From: Paracamarosporium sp. OC-R06-R3
Taxonomy: Eukaryota; Ascomycota; Dothideomycetes; Pleosporales; Didymosphaeriaceae
Direction: 5' to 3'
DNA: 64,000 nt
NCBI GenBank assembly: GCA_019828545.1
Contig: JACVRA010000406.1
Span: 62,001 to 126,000, forward strand
Shown here: one piece after another, positions 32,976-45,603 of the stretch
Layout of the letters: every line of letters begins with the position of its first letter
Position numbering within the stretch: the stretch's first letter is position 1
Notes under the pieces: model-generated
What the model saw: only the letters and a program-made list of their open reading frames with translations
Database searches by the model: none
Told to the model about the DNA's origin: nothing
Translations under genes and position numbers: made by a program

Positions 32976-35900
32976 ATGGACCCGCGGTCCCGCAACTACT
33001 CCAATGGCACTGGGCCCACAGGACGACCCAGCAATGAGAGTAGGCGTCCGCCCGGGGCTCCTGGAGGACCACCTGCTACTGAGCGCTCCTCTGGACGGTC
33101 TGGGTCAGCCATGTCGCGCGCTGAGAAATTCGAAGACGAACGACGGAGGATCACTGCGAGCTGCTTCTCCAAGCTAGAACCCAATGGGACGCGTACGTCT
33201 CCTGTCTACATCTTCCATGGGCAAGATTCTTTGCTTCCATTGTGGAGGCAATGTCGCAACTGCCACCATGCTAACCTTCGCAGTAACTGAATCTTACATC
33301 ACACACATTCGCATCACCGAAGATGCCGCATATCCACAGTCTCCACCCCCGCCCAACTCGGAGGCTAAGAACAAGAAACAGCGAGTGATTGTGATTGGAG
33401 TAAAACACACTACAAGAGTTCAAGTACACAAGGGGCGCGAGAATGCGAATGGGAGCTTTTCCATTGGAAAGACATGGCACATGGAGGACCTCTCCCATAT
33501 TGAAAACTACGTACATATGGAGACGCCACGTGCTGAAGATGCCCAATACAAAGAGTGGGCAGGTATCAGCGGGTTCCTAGTGACTATCAACAAGCCATAT
33601 TACTGGGAAGCGAACACGGCGAAAGAGAAGGAATTCTTTATTGGCAGTCTGGTCAAAATCTATACCAAGTACACCGACAAGTTTGGCCGAAAAGAAGGAA
33701 AGTTCCCTATCATGTCTGGATTTAGTTTCGAAGATCTTGCCGCTTTGACGGAAAATCGCCCGTATGCTGCAACAGAAGCTGGCCGTGTTGCCTTTGATAG
33801 TTGGATAAAGCCTTATGTTGATACGGAGACTAAACCGCCTGCAAACGACCCCGGCCCTTACGTGGAGCTGAGAAGGGCATATGAGGCAGCAAGACAGCCA
33901 AGACCTAGTCCCGGTCCAGGGTTCCCACGACCTCAAGGCTTGCCATCGCCGCGTGATATGGGCCGAGCACCGCCATCAGACGCGCGAGACATGAGACGAA
34001 TGATGCCTCCAGAAGAGAGTAATATGAACCGCATTCCATCCGAAGAAAGAGACATGAGGCGCATGCCACCGCCTGGAGAGAGGGATATGAGGCGACCTCC
34101 GCCTCCAGGAGACAGAAGACCTCCACCGCGTGGACCACCTCGCCCTCCAACCGCAGACGGGGAACCGCGCCAAAGACGCCCAGGCCCACCGCCAATGCCT
34201 GCCGGGGCAGACCCCGCCATTTTCACTGCATCCCCTGGGGACAGCCGTATGCCGCCTGTTTCGCCTCGATTTGGACCTCCTGGCATGGGCACGCCGCCAC
34301 CGCCAGGGCTTCAGGCTGGTCGTGGGCGGCGACCTTCTATGGACCAGAATCTACGCAACCGTCCGAGCAGAGAAAATATGGCGCTCAGGCCATCAGCCAG
34401 TCGAGAACGCTTACAGCCAGCGCCCGGGCCAATACCGCCAGTACCCATTCCTTCACCACAACGATTAGATCCACAACCGTCGCGATCCGAGTTGAGGCCC
34501 AAAACCCCCGACACTACAGCAAGTGCATCCTCCATTCCTCCGAGCCTTAGTCCAGGCAGACCGGCTTTCCCTGACGACGCTCGGTCACAAAGGTCGCAGA
34601 ATTCTATGGAACGACCTTCCTTCGATGGGCCAGGTTCGAGAGTCTCTCCTGTCGAAGACCGCAGGGCGAACGGGCACCCGCTACCCCCAATGCGACGTGA
34701 TCCATCTCCCAGGGGCCTTCGACCCGGCACTTCTCAGAGCAATGCCAGCTCATTGCTGTCTCGGAACGAAGAACCTGCCACTGAGGAAACCCGACAAAAG
34801 ACTGCTCCTCCAGAGCGAAGAAGGCCGCCAATGGAGAATAGATCAACACCATTATCCCAGCGGAGTTTTGACAGCCAACTTAGTGGTCCTAACACAGAAT
34901 TTGTAACGCCGGCTCAGACTCCACCACCCATGGAACCTCCGCCTAGGAGAAGGCCCCTAGAAATACCCGAGAGACCAAAGCCTGCACTAGCTGAAGTACC
35001 AGCGCCTTTATTTAATGACGCCATTCCGGACCGCTTACGCACTGAACCATCACCTATGCAAACATTGCCGCTTGCGCAACCTCCGCCTCCACCGACTTCT
35101 CCGCTCCCACAGATACCTAAGGCACCCGAATCAAAGGAACGCTCGCCTGTGGTAGAGTCCCCTTCAATAGAACTGGCTCCTGCAGCGGATGAAACACCTG
35201 CATCGGAGCCTCCCAAAGAGGACGCAAAAGAAATGGAAAAAGAACCTGCGACTGCACCAGAAGTGAAACCGATCTCACCTGTAACAAAAGACGAGAAAGA
35301 GGAGACTTCAAGTCCCACCATTAGCCCTACGGAGACCAAGTTAGGAAAGGCTGGCACCGCGAATGCTTTCCGGAAAATCGCTAAAGCTGCGGGCGCTTTC
35401 AAAGGTGCAGGCACTTTTGTGCCTCGTGTTGGTGGCGCTGCAGAGAAGAGATTGAACCAGGAAGAGAAGAAGTCCGACGAGCCTGATGGCATCAGTGCGG
35501 TATTTGTTCCTCAACGACACGCGCCGAAAGAAGATGTCAAAGAGAAGACGGAAGATGGTGCCAAGCATAAAGCTGAACGGTCATCGAAGGACCGCCTGTC
35601 TTTACAAACTGAAGTCGTTCCCGAGGTGAAGGTTTCCGCGCCCCTATCACCTCCAGCGGTAATACTCAAAGACGAGGGACCGAAGCCACCGGAGCGTGCT
35701 GCGTCGCCCAACGCAACAGAAGAGAAACCTCCCTCAAAGCCTCAGGTTGAACCTGAAGTGCGGCGCAAGAGACGAAGATCCAACCAGCAGATGAAGAACA
35801 TTTCCAGGTTGGGCATTGATCCAAACATTCTAGATGAGCGTGGACTCGAGTTCGAAACGTTGCTGTCAGAGTTTGGATGGGGTAGCAGCGAGCTCTCAGC

Positions 35901-38302
35901 AAAGAACATTGAGTCTCTGGAATCTGACATCAAGCGCGAGATCGCCCGCGTTGAAGCGGGCAGCTGGTTAAATCACCTTGAGCAGAAAGATGACCGCGTT
36001 GAAGCGGTCGAAAAGCTCCTGGATCGTGCAATCGCAGAATGCGACGAACTTGAGGGTCTCCTTACTCTATACAATGTGGAGCTAAGCGTAAGTTGAAACT
36101 AATGCACGTTATCGCAATATGTACTGAACATCATGCTACAGAGTTTGAACGACGACATTGCGTTCATCGAAGCCCAGAGTCAAGGTTTGCAAGTTCAGAC
36201 AGCAAACCAGCGGTTGCTGCAGAACGAGCTTACGCAACTTGTCGACACTATCTCCATAACTGAAGATCAGCTCATACCGCTCAGACGCGAACCGATTGGT
36301 AAGGTCAACGGGCTGCGTGCCATTGAGGACTCCCTGGTCCTACTCTACAAGGCCTTGATCACAATTGATCCCGCTTTCGTTGACAGTAGCCGCGCTGTCG
36401 GTGCAGACAGTCTCAACAAGATGACCAATTCAGGTTTTGGCAACAGCGAATTGGCTTCCATGCAAGCACTGCAAGAAAAGAAGGATCGATATCTCAACGA
36501 AAGTGCCTTGTTTTTGGACCGGCTGAAAAAACATATGGAGATAACTTTTGGCGCCGCATTCCTGCAAACCAAGGAAACCTTAGAACGTATCGATACGACG
36601 TCGATGCCTTCCACAAAAGCTAACATTGAGGCACATGATGTTGGACGTAATATGCTGTGGATGCTCAGCCCGGTTGTTCTTTTTGCAAAGGAAATCGATC
36701 GGGCTTCTTGGGATGCCCTTCTCCGCATGTATCAGAACCGAGCCGGTGCAGCTTATCAGGACGAGGTCCGGGGCAACATTCTGTCTTGGAAGCGGTTCGC
36801 TCGTGCACCTACTGGTGATGAGCAAGAGCTCTTGTTCACCGCACAAGAAAAGGAACCGGAAAGCCTCACTGGTGCCGCCAGGAAGCTTACTGTCAAACGA
36901 AGTCAAACTCTAGCTCGCGGTCTTCGGGCAGCTTCTGGCGACAAAGAAATCAAGCCGAACAAAACCCAGGATGGGAAGCTGTTTGCCTTTGACGTGTTCG
37001 CTAGGGTTCTTGAGGATATTGGCCCCGTGCTACTAACCGAGCAAAACTTTGTGACAGAGTTCTTCCACGCAACTTCGACAGATTCTGTCGATTTTGCAGA
37101 GGCTGTTGCAAGGGCAAACCCCGAAAACCGTCGTGGACCTAACCTCTGGATCCGAAAGCAGTATGAAGCTGACAGAGCAATGGCCAAACGTGTAGCCGAA
37201 GTCATGGAGGATATTTTCTCGTTCTGGCCTACTGAAATCCAAAACTTGGTGGAGTGGGCTGTGAATGCTGATCCATTGTATGTTTTTAGAATTGTTTAAG
37301 ATGACCATCGCTAACACCGTCCTAGACAAGGTGTAGGCATCCTGTGCGCTGTCGATCGCAAACTGGTCGAAATTGAGGAATCTAACCAAGACTTCCTCAC
37401 TCGTAACCTGCAGAAGGTGCATGAGCGTTTGACCGGTCTTTTCAGTCGTTTTGTGGACGAACAGATTCGAGCTATCGAGGACACAAAGGTCAAGATCAAG
37501 AAACGGAAGGGGGTAATTGCATTCATGAAAACCTTCCCCCACTTCTCTGTGGCTATTGAAAACATGTTGCCCGCCGCAGACGAGCAAGAACACCTCGAAA
37601 TACGTCGTATGGTCGACGATGCGTATCAAAAGATCAACAAAGCCATGTTCGAGAGCTTGAAGGTCATTGCCAAGGAGACACCGGCAGTTATGGCTACCCA
37701 AGGACAAGCTGATCCGGAAGACAAGGAAGCGCTCAACTACCACATCCTGCTCATTGAAAACATGAATCACTACATCGAGGAAGTTGATGCGCGATCCGAT
37801 CCCGTTTTAACGGACTGGAAAGTGAAGGCTCAAGATGAATTGAGGGAGCACATGGATCTTTATGTGGACGCTGTCATCCGACGACCGTTGGGCAAGCTTC
37901 TAGTGAGTCATAAAGACGCCTTACATATTTACACTTACTGATTACAACAAGGAATTCCTCGAATCAACAGAAACACTACTCACGCAGCCCGGAGCAAGCG
38001 CACCAGGGATCGCCCAACGATCGTCCCACTCCCGCTCCGTTTTCAAGAAACTAGTACATTCCTTCGACGCGAAGGAAATTCGGAAGGGTATCGAAGCCCT
38101 CAAGAAGCGTGTCGACAAACATTTTGGTGATGCCGACGACCAAACGATTAGCCGCGACCTTGTCTTCAAGGTACTCAAAGAATGCGAGAAGAAATACGAC
38201 AACGTCTACGATCGCACGATCCGCATCAACCAAGACGTATACTCAGGAGAGGTGGAGATGGATTGGAGCTCGAATGATGTTTCTGCTGCTTTCAGGAGAT
38301 AA
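32976..38302 (+). CDS. SEC3: Exocyst complex subunit Sec3
   Basis: Five exons fit in phase: 32976-33192, 33284-36087, 36142-37277, 37326-37902 and 37952-38302, giving 1694 residues. After a Pro/Ser-rich leader comes the Sec3 PH domain (ESYITHIRITEDAAYPQSPP, HKGRENANGSFSIGKTWHME, EFFIGSLVKIYTKYTDKFGR), which binds PI(4,5)P2 and Rho GTPases at the plasma membrane. A very long low-complexity Pro/Arg/Ser/Glu region follows (roughly residues 290-890). The conserved helical exocyst part runs from the NQQMKNISRLGIDPNILDER region to the end at FRR. Sec3 marks sites of polarised exocytosis, such as hyphal tips. The low-complexity region makes it larger than yeast Sec3. Confidence 0.94.
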
Positions 38303-38851
38303 AGAGGTAGACATCAAGCACGTCTTTTATTCGGACTCTACGTGCATCCGTGCAATTTTGAGAGTTGTTGCTTGCATACCTCGTTGCTGGGTTTGAGCAT
38401 CAACAGGCCTGGCGTTCTGGTATCTGGGGTTCCTCGGGCATGTGGCTCGAGCGTTACTTTGGAGTGCTGTTTCTGTGCTTGGGGAGCGTTTGATATCATG
38501 CTATTTAACGTAGTGCCAGGGTTGGGTGTACAACTGGAATTATTACACATGCATGTTTTTGGTGTCTGTGGTGAGAACTCCTCGTGATGAATGTTTATGG
38601 AGTTGGATGCTTAGTGAACCTCGCCACTACCCTGTTTTCTGCTTGGCCTCTCTGTAGTCGGACGATCCGGATACGGTCCAAAGTCAATATTGTCTGCAAA
38701 CCCTGATGTTGACATCTGGTATCCTGCTTCTAGTCTCGTTCTAGGCTGTACGTCAAAGACTCAATACCTCAACATGCGGGATGGCTACATTCATTTCTAT
38801 CGCGTACATGCCATTTAGGCATCATGTGGATCTCTCCCCCATCGCCTGCCA
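38303..38851. other. Intergenic, convergent 3' ends
   Basis: This gap lies between the ends of Sec3 and the next minus-strand gene. It is AT-rich with no supported gene. Confidence 0.45.
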
Positions 38852-40159
38852 TCAAACTACAATCACCCTCCTCCGCCACCTGCCACTGAAATCCTGCCGA
38901 TCACAAAGCACGCTATCGAACAGCGAACGACCCGACATATCAAACAACGTATACAGCGCATCAGTCACTTCAGCCTCCCAATCCAGCGCCCTCCCGTTCG
39001 GACCCGCATTGCACAGCATGTCCACTCTAACAAGCAACTTCCAGCAGTATCCCAGATACTTCTTCAACTCCTCTGCATTCTCCGCATGCAGCGGGTCCTC
39101 TCTAACAGGCAGTCGTCCTACAGGTACATACCCGGCCAGATCCATAACCTGCAGCGCGAGCTCAGCAGGCAATCCCTTCTTACCCAGGATACCGAGCACG
39201 GCGGGGATATCCGTTTTGGAAGGCACATGCATGCCTTGAAACGCAATGTGAACAAGCTCGTCTACACGCTGCGTCCCGAGATGCGCTTTCTGCCACCGCC
39301 CATACGGCGTGTCGTCGTATTCATGCCGGAACATACCGCGCGGTACGCCGAAGAAGTCGCGGTGCGGATACGTATGCGCGTCGCAGTGATATCCGTAGGG
39401 GAGGCCTGTACATTGCAGTATCATACGCTGGTACGCGGCCGTAAGTCGATAGTCATATTCTTCCCGGGCATACACGTTCCTACCCGCTGCTTCTTCTCTT
39501 GAGAGAAACAAATCACGGCTCGTAGCGTCGTACAGCTCAGGCTTGAGTGTAACAATGTTAAGGTATATGTATGCGTACAGCGCGGCGTCTACGAGTTTAT
39601 ATAGCCCGAAACCGTGCGCGTTCGCCCAGTGGTCTTCGTGCCAGAGGCGGGAGAAGTAGATCTGTGGGTGGGACGCTAGACGGAATAATGTGTCCATTTC
39701 GCCATACATGAGCAGCGCTTTTGTTTGCTCGCAGGCGTCGCCACACTCGTCGAACATGTCGCCTTCTCCCGGCGCAGTGTCGTAAATGAAGCGTTTTGCT
39801 GTGCGTTCAAGGCGTGGGAGGATGGCATCTGGTGAGGTTGGAGTCGTGTAGGTCCCGTCAGTGGATTTATATTTTAGTACTGTTTTTGACATTTTTTGAA
39901 CGGAGGTGTCGGATATGAGGAGCTCGTCTGGGTCTGGGGGTGTTGGGTTTGCGGCGTATTTCTTGCGTTCGATGAGTGAGTAGGCGGATAGGGCGCGGGA
40001 GAAGCCGCGGATGAAGTGGAGTAGTTGTTTTCCTTGGTTTTCATCTTTTGTTTTGCGGAGGTAGAGGTTTGTGACTCCATTGTTGCGCGGGCTACGGTGG
40101 AGGTATGTGAGGTTGTCTGCCAGTGTCTGCCAGGGGATGGCATAAGCTTGGTGTGCCAT
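38852..40159 (-). CDS. Uncharacterised fungal protein, 435 residues
   Basis: A single long exon starts MAHQAYAIPWQTLADNLTYL at 40159. Composition and codon use are those of a real gene, but I do not recognise a domain. Features seen: an N-terminal helical part; RLWHEDHWANAHGFGLYKLV, LTAAYQRMILQCTGLPYGYH and CDAHTYPHRDFFGVPRGMFR in the middle; and LPAELALQVMDLAGYVPVGR near the C-terminus, where an F-box-like LPAEL...ILDxA pattern is common in fungal orphans. The F-box likeness is weak and in an unusual place. No signal peptide or membrane span. Confidence 0.75.
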   Translation of the reverse strand: MAHQAYAIPWQTLADNLTYLHRSPRNNGVTNLYLRKTKDENQGKQLLHFIRGFSRALSAYSLIERKKYAANPTPPDPDELLISDTSVQKMSKTVLKYKSTDGTYTTPTSPDAILPRLERTAKRFIYDTAPGEGDMFDECGDACEQTKALLMYGEMDTLFRLASHPQIYFSRLWHEDHWANAHGFGLYKLVDAALYAYIYLNIVTLKPELYDATSRDLFLSREEAAGRNVYAREEYDYRLTAAYQRMILQCTGLPYGYHCDAHTYPHRDFFGVPRGMFRHEYDDTPYGRWQKAHLGTQRVDELVHIAFQGMHVPSKTDIPAVLGILGKKGLPAELALQVMDLAGYVPVGRLPVREDPLHAENAEELKKYLGYCWKLLVRVDMLCNAGPNGRALDWEAEVTDALYTLFDMSGRSLFDSVLCDRQDFSGRWRRRVIVV

Positions 40160-40755
40160 GGGGGAAGGGTAAGGTTAGCAGTGAAGTATTCTGTAGCAAG
40201 ATGAAGGAGATTGGAGTAACATGAAAATCAGAAGGGTATTTTGGAAAGCCTCCGACAATAATAAGGCTATCAAGAGAGCTGCCAATATTTGTCTGCACTA
40301 TCGTATTTGCCCATGCTTGACTCATTTTCAGTCAGCCAACGCACGGACTACTTTCTCCTCAAACAGTACTCCAACTATTGAAAACCCAAGAAGAACTGAA
40401 AAGGCGTTTATGTAGCTACAAGGTCACATAAATGCACTTCCAAATGTATAGGTAGTACGAGGTTGAATTTGGCGTTGCGCTCACCTAAGCTCAGCGTGAA
40501 CTACCCCAACCCAAAATAGACGCAATGACGACATCGATCCGCGTCGCGTATCTAGACCCTGAACATCAGATCGCAACACATCGAACAACGAACCATGCAG
40601 GATGACAAGGAGCGGAAGCAGCGCGTCACGGAACCGGTGTTTACAACGCCCCGAAATATATCATATATAGCCTAGATCGTTAACCCAGAAGCCATCTCGT
40701 CTTTCGTCCGACCCATTCACCCTACACTTTTAGGATAGTATCACACAACATAGCG
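40160..40755. other. Divergent promoter region
   Basis: About 600 bases between the divergent starts of the orphan gene and the DUF1295 gene. Only short frames are present. A TATATAG-like stretch lies near 40660-40670. Confidence 0.45.
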
Positions 40756-41833
40756 ATGCCACTCCTCCAATCCCTCCTCCACGCGACGGCGTTCCGCACG
40801 CCGCTGCTAAGGACGTTGGTCCCGTCCGTCGCGCTTGCGTATGGAATCCAGACGGCCGTGGCGGTGCCGTCGATTGCGGCGCAGACGGAGCGCTTTTATG
40901 ATCTGAGCGGTAGCTTGACGTATATCTCGTGCACGGCGCTGTCGTTCTTCATGCCTTATCTACGGGCGAAAAGCACGGGTGCTTTTCCCGGCGGTATAGC
41001 AGAGTACTTGAGTGCACCGGCGCCCGGGCAGGGGCTATGGTGGTGGAGACATGCGGTGCTGAGCGCTGCGGTGGGAATATGGGCTACACGATGTATGAAA
41101 CCCTTAGCCTTTTTCTTCAAAGCGAACCACGTTCATACGGCACGATATCTAACAACAAACAGTAGGATCCTTCCTCTTCAAGCGCATCACCGAAGACTCC
41201 GGCACAGACTCCCGCTTCGACAACATTCGCAGCTCGCCTCCGAAATTCCTCGGCGCCTTCTTCGCACAGGCAACATGGGTCTCTCTCTGCACGCTCCCCG
41301 TCGTCCTGGTGAACAGCCTGCCCCGCTCCGCCTTCGCCATCTCCCGCCTCCAGAACATGTCGTCCGCCATCCCACCCGCTGTCTCCGCGAAGCCGTACCC
41401 CCTCGAACTCCTCGGCCTCGCTATCTTCGCCTTCGGTCTGACCTTCGAGGTCATCGCTGACCGCCAGAAGTCCCAATGGAGCAGGGAGAAGAAGGAGAAG
41501 AAGCACTCTGAGGAGTTCCTCACGCGGGGGCTATGGTCTAAGTCGAGGCACCCCAACTACTTTGGGGAGATCACGCTGTGGAGCGGGCTTGCGATTGCGG
41601 CGTCGGGTCTTCTTTTGCGGCAGCCGGCGCAGGCGGGGCTGGGGTTGAGTGGTGCCAGCGGGAAGATGCTTGTTGCGGGCATGTGTGCTGCGAGCCCTGC
41701 GTTCGTGGCGTTTTTGTTGCTGAAGGTTAGCGGGATTCCGTTGAGTGAGAATAAGTACGATGAGAAGTTCGGGGATAGGAAGGATTATAAGAAGTGGAAG
41801 GAGGAGACGCCGATGCTGATTCCGAAGTTTTGA
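40756..41833 (+). CDS. DUF1295 / steroid 5-alpha-reductase-like membrane protein
   Basis: Two exons, 40756-41092 and 41163-41833, give 335 residues. Several hydrophobic spans are visible (LLRTLVPSVALAYGIQTAVA, YPLELLGLAIFAFGLTFEVI and others). The family signature is the C-terminal block ADRQKSQWSREKKEKKHSEE, then GLWSKSRHPNYFGEITLWSG, with HPNYFGE the NADPH-binding motif shared with steroid reductases and isoprenylcysteine methyltransferases. The end has NKYDEKFGDRKDYKKWKEET, as usual for DUF1295. It likely sits in the ER or another internal membrane and reduces a lipid; the substrate is unknown. Confidence 0.87.
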
Positions 41834-42126
41834 ATGGGGTGTGGGTTGGAAAGGTCCTGGCGGTGCGCGAGTGAAGAGATGTAAATTGATCGCTTCTAGA
41901 TGCGTGGCTTGGATGCTCATTCGGTTTCGGCTCGTGGTCAAATGGCTAAGGGGATCAAAAAATGTGTATTTGGATATCCTTGTAGTTCGTTTTACCGCTG
42001 TATGCACATACCGAATCCTCCTTTCCAAGAGCCCTCCGTTCTCCTTTTCCCATGTATACGCAGCCCTATCTAACCGTGGTCATCAGACACGTGCCCAGCT
42101 CATGTCTCGTTTCTTACCATCCTCAT

Positions 42127-44006
42127 CTAAACAACGGCGCTACCCCTAGGCCTGACATTGTGGATCGGCCGCGGGTTCGCCTTGTGCCTATATCAAAGTT
42201 AGCCACATAATCTTCACTCAGAATTATCGAGAACTCACTTCTTCACAATCCTCTCAATAGAATCCATGCCCTTCGCCAGGGTATCCATCCTCGGCCCATA
42301 GCTCAACCTCACAAAGTGGTGGCACGGCGAATCGAACAAATCCCTACGCTTACTCGGGTTGAGATCGAAGAAGATGCCCGGCACAACGATGACCTTCTCC
42401 TCAAGACACGCCTGGAAGAAGTTGAGTCCGTCGGCAATGGACTCAGGGAGATCCGACAGGTCGAGCCAGATGTAGAAGGTGGAGTTCGGCATGAAGGGGA
42501 ACTTGAAGCCGATTTCCTGCAGGCGGCCGATGACGAAGTCGCGCTTGGTGCGGAAGTGCATCTGCAGGGCGCGCATCTCGTTGCGGACGCGCGGCGGCTC
42601 CAGCATCGACACGGCGGCCTCCTGGAACGGCACATTGCAGCCGCCGTCGAGGTACGAGCCGCAGCTGCCGATGGCCTGGATGAATTCCTTGGGGCCGAGG
42701 ATCCAGGCTACGCGCCAGCCTGGCAGGCGGAAGCGCTTGGTTAGCCCGTCGATGATGAGCACGTCGTCCTCGTCGACATCCTCGACGTTGTCGGCCGCAG
42801 AGATGACGGTGCCGTCGCAGTTGGTCGTGTAGTTGTAGCCGCAGTAGAACTCATCCATGATGAGGGTTGCGCGGTCGCGGCAGATGTTCTGGATCTGCGC
42901 GAGCTCCGGGTTGGTGATCATCTGGCCGGTGGGGTTGCGAGGGTTGGACGTTAAGATGACTGAGGTGCCGCGCGCGATTTCGGTCGCGATCAAGTCGGGC
43001 GACATGTGGTACTTGTCGTCTTCGCCGAGGGGGATGGGGATGGCGGCGATGTTACGGAAGAGAGACAACATCTCGTTGTAGGCGGTGTAGTCTAGTCGTG
43101 TTATTTTGTGATTTCCATCTTGTCCTTGATAGATGTATGGTACTCACCAGGAATGAAGAATCCCAGGTAGCAGTTGCCCAAGACCGCAGCAATACGGATC
43201 AAGCCCGCACGTCCACCGGGAACAATGCAAACGTTCTCCCACGTATACTGCGACTTCCTCCATTTGCGGTGGTGCTCGTTGTACAGCTTGGCGACGGCTT
43301 TACGGAGCGGCTTAATACCAGCCGTGGGACCATATTCACGGCCATGGCTCGAGATGTCGACCTCCTTGGGTCTCACAAAGCAGCCCTGGATCTCATCGTC
43401 GACCTCGGGCGCACCCTGACCCAAGTTCGCCCAGTCGTCGGGGTTCTCGAGATATCCGTGCTCGTAGGCGCGTTCAGAGGTCCATACTACACCGGTCGAG
43501 GCACGTGTGGGATCGAGACCAGCGTGGGGCTTGTGGCCTTCGTGGGAGTCGCGGAACTGTCGGTGGATCTTGGAGGTAAGCTCTGCAAGGATCGGTTAGC
43601 TGGATGCTGAATAGGAAACAATCCCCAAAAAGGGCGTAATCTTGTGATCAAGCCACGCCATAGAACATGGCATTTCATAGTGGGGGATCGCCAAAGCAAA
43701 ACATGCGTGAAATTCTCATGTTCCACAAGCACAAGGAACTCCGATTCCCAAGACTCTCCGTTTTCTCGAATCATTTCCAAGCTCTCCTGCCATCTCAGAA
43801 AATCACCCCTCTCTTTTTCAGCTCAGCGACAGCTCAGCGCGCTGCATAATGACGTTGCCCCTCCAAGCTCCTGCAGTGCAACCCTCCAAAAAAAACAAGA
43901 CACTCGACTCACCATTCTCTGTGGGATCCTTCGTCGATGAAAACCGCCTGTTGCTGAAGGTCCCCGAGCGCTGCAGAATAGGCACTTTATCTGCGGAGAA
44001 AGACAT
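42127..44006 (-). CDS. PLP-dependent class I/II aminotransferase
   Basis: Four exons fit in phase: 44006-43913, 43582-43148, 43091-42239 and 42187-42127, giving 480 residues. The start is MSFSADKVPILQRSGTFSNR. Fold-type I residues are visible: SNPRNPTG at 225-232, DEFY (D256, Y259) and the PLP-lysine K295 in LTKRFRLPGWR, with a substrate-carboxylate Arg in HHFVRLSYG near the end. NWVANLGQGAPE-like sequence in exon 2 is typical of the tyrosine/kynurenine/ACC-synthase-like group. Reading through the last intron would stop at IVKK; a GTGAGT donor, a GCTAAC branch and an ATAG acceptor instead add HKANPRPIHNVRPRGSAVV. The first intron (330 bases) is unusually long. The substrate is not readable. 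Confidence 0.87.
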
Positions 44007-45049
44007 GGTGACTGTGGTTATGGTGTGCAAGTAGGCAAGTGTGGCAGCCCAATTAAGCTTTTCTAGCGCAGACTATCACCGTGGGACAGGCTCAGGTGGT
44101 ACACACACAGCCCAAACAGACTACCCAGGGGGACTCGAAGAAGAACAAGAGAGAGATTAAAGCTTGAGACAAGAAGACAGCCAAACCTTATATCCAGGGA
44201 ACGCGCGCCGATCGTGGGCACGCAGTCGCACGCCCAAGCTCCTCGCATGCCATCATGCAGCTAGGAAGGCAGCTCGCCGGCCCAACCTGGCGCCCGTCTC
44301 ACCCTGGACCCAATCACTCCCCCATGATCCCCCAGCACGTCCTCTCACCGCCGCCACACCACCCCCGCTCGCCTGCACTACGACTTGCGGTCAAGATGCG
44401 CGCTGCTTGCTTTTTGCCATCCTCCTGAACGGTGCGCTGCTACTCGGCAGTTCGTTTCGAGCGTTTGTGGACGCAGTACCACGTCTGGTGCACTACCGTA
44501 TGAGGGAATTCAGACGCCGCCTCCTACTCCCTCGGACTGCGCCACACATGCGCATGCACCTGGTTACCCTCCATCCATCTTCTGGCACCTGCACCCTCGA
44601 CAAATCCAAATCCAAACCCAAAGTCAAACACACGGCAAGACAATAATACCTCAATTCCCACGCAACCGTCCCACCGCCCAATCAGCCCACTCCTCCTTTC
44701 AATTACCCATGAATCTCAATTATCCAAGATGAGACGGAAAGAAGGCTAGCAATACAGATGCATGCGTGACAGTCACCATAGCTACAGGCAAAACCACCAC
44801 CATCGCTCGTTCCGAGGGCCCACGCTCCCGCTTCCGATCCCGCTTCCGATCCCTGTGTACGCACTGAGCACCGCGTTATCTATCGTAGCCCGATCCAACA
44901 CGTTACTATTAACCCACGCGGCGCCCGCGCCTGGCTGACGCAACGCATCGTGTCGCGCAGCATATACCTAGCCCTATTGCACCACGCCACGCCACGCCAT
45001 AATTGACACACTCCCTTTTCTCTCTAAACAAATAGGGACATCGCGTGGG

Positions 45050-45385
45050 AGACACTACCTACCTACCTACCCACCCACTCAACGCATCTCCAATCTTATC
45101 CATCCATTGCGTATACGCGCAACATGGATCCCGCCCATCCCACACCACACACGTGCGTTGTAGCCTTATAGTCCAGGGCAGCGACACACAGAGCATCTAG
45201 CGATCCCGTCTCGCGATGTAACATGTCACCGTTCGAAGCTACAGGGCTGACGTCTCGCGAGGCTGATGTCGGGCTTCTATGATCCTATGTGCGCGCACGC
45301 TGAACAGTGCTTCGAGCACGCACCTGCGCGGCCGGCAAGCCCGATGAAAGGGTGAAAGGTGCGGGATTAATGGTAACTTGGCTTG
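45050..45385 (+). repeat. Dispersed repeat, copy A
   Basis: This segment aligns to 51731-52010. An 83-base core (45243-45325, beginning AGGGCTGACGTCTCGCGAGG) is identical in both copies. The flanks align with mostly transition differences and small gaps. The core contains GTGCTTCGAGCAC and GTGCGCGCAC, which can fold as short hairpins. No coding capacity is seen. Confidence 0.85.
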
Positions 45386-45434
45386 CTTTGACTTTATCAG
45401 ACGAAAGAGAAGTGGGAGTTTTGCTTACTGCATC

Positions 45435-45478
45435 ATCTCAAATAATGGCACTTTGCGAAGCTCAAAAGAGAAGGTTAG
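45435..45478 (+). repeat. Left terminal inverted repeat of the MITE-like element
   Basis: 44 bases, matching 45604-45647 in inverted orientation with two mismatches. Confidence 0.85.
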
Positions 45479-45603
45479 CCCTGTGAGATAATCGGGCAGA
45501 AACCCTTATGTGCGGAGAATAAGTAGGTATCCGGGACAAATGTGGTAGAGGACACGGCTTCTCCCTCTACTCGTGGGGAAATCTGTCCAATTATCGTGCT
45601 AGA

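Noticed and set aside
33905..35492. Several minus-strand frames, Gly/Ser-rich
   Set aside because: Antisense to the Pro-rich region of SEC3, whose composition keeps the opposite strand free of stops.
42316..42832. Plus-strand frames over the aminotransferase
   Set aside because: Antisense shadows; the minus frame carries the PLP-lysine and all conserved motifs.
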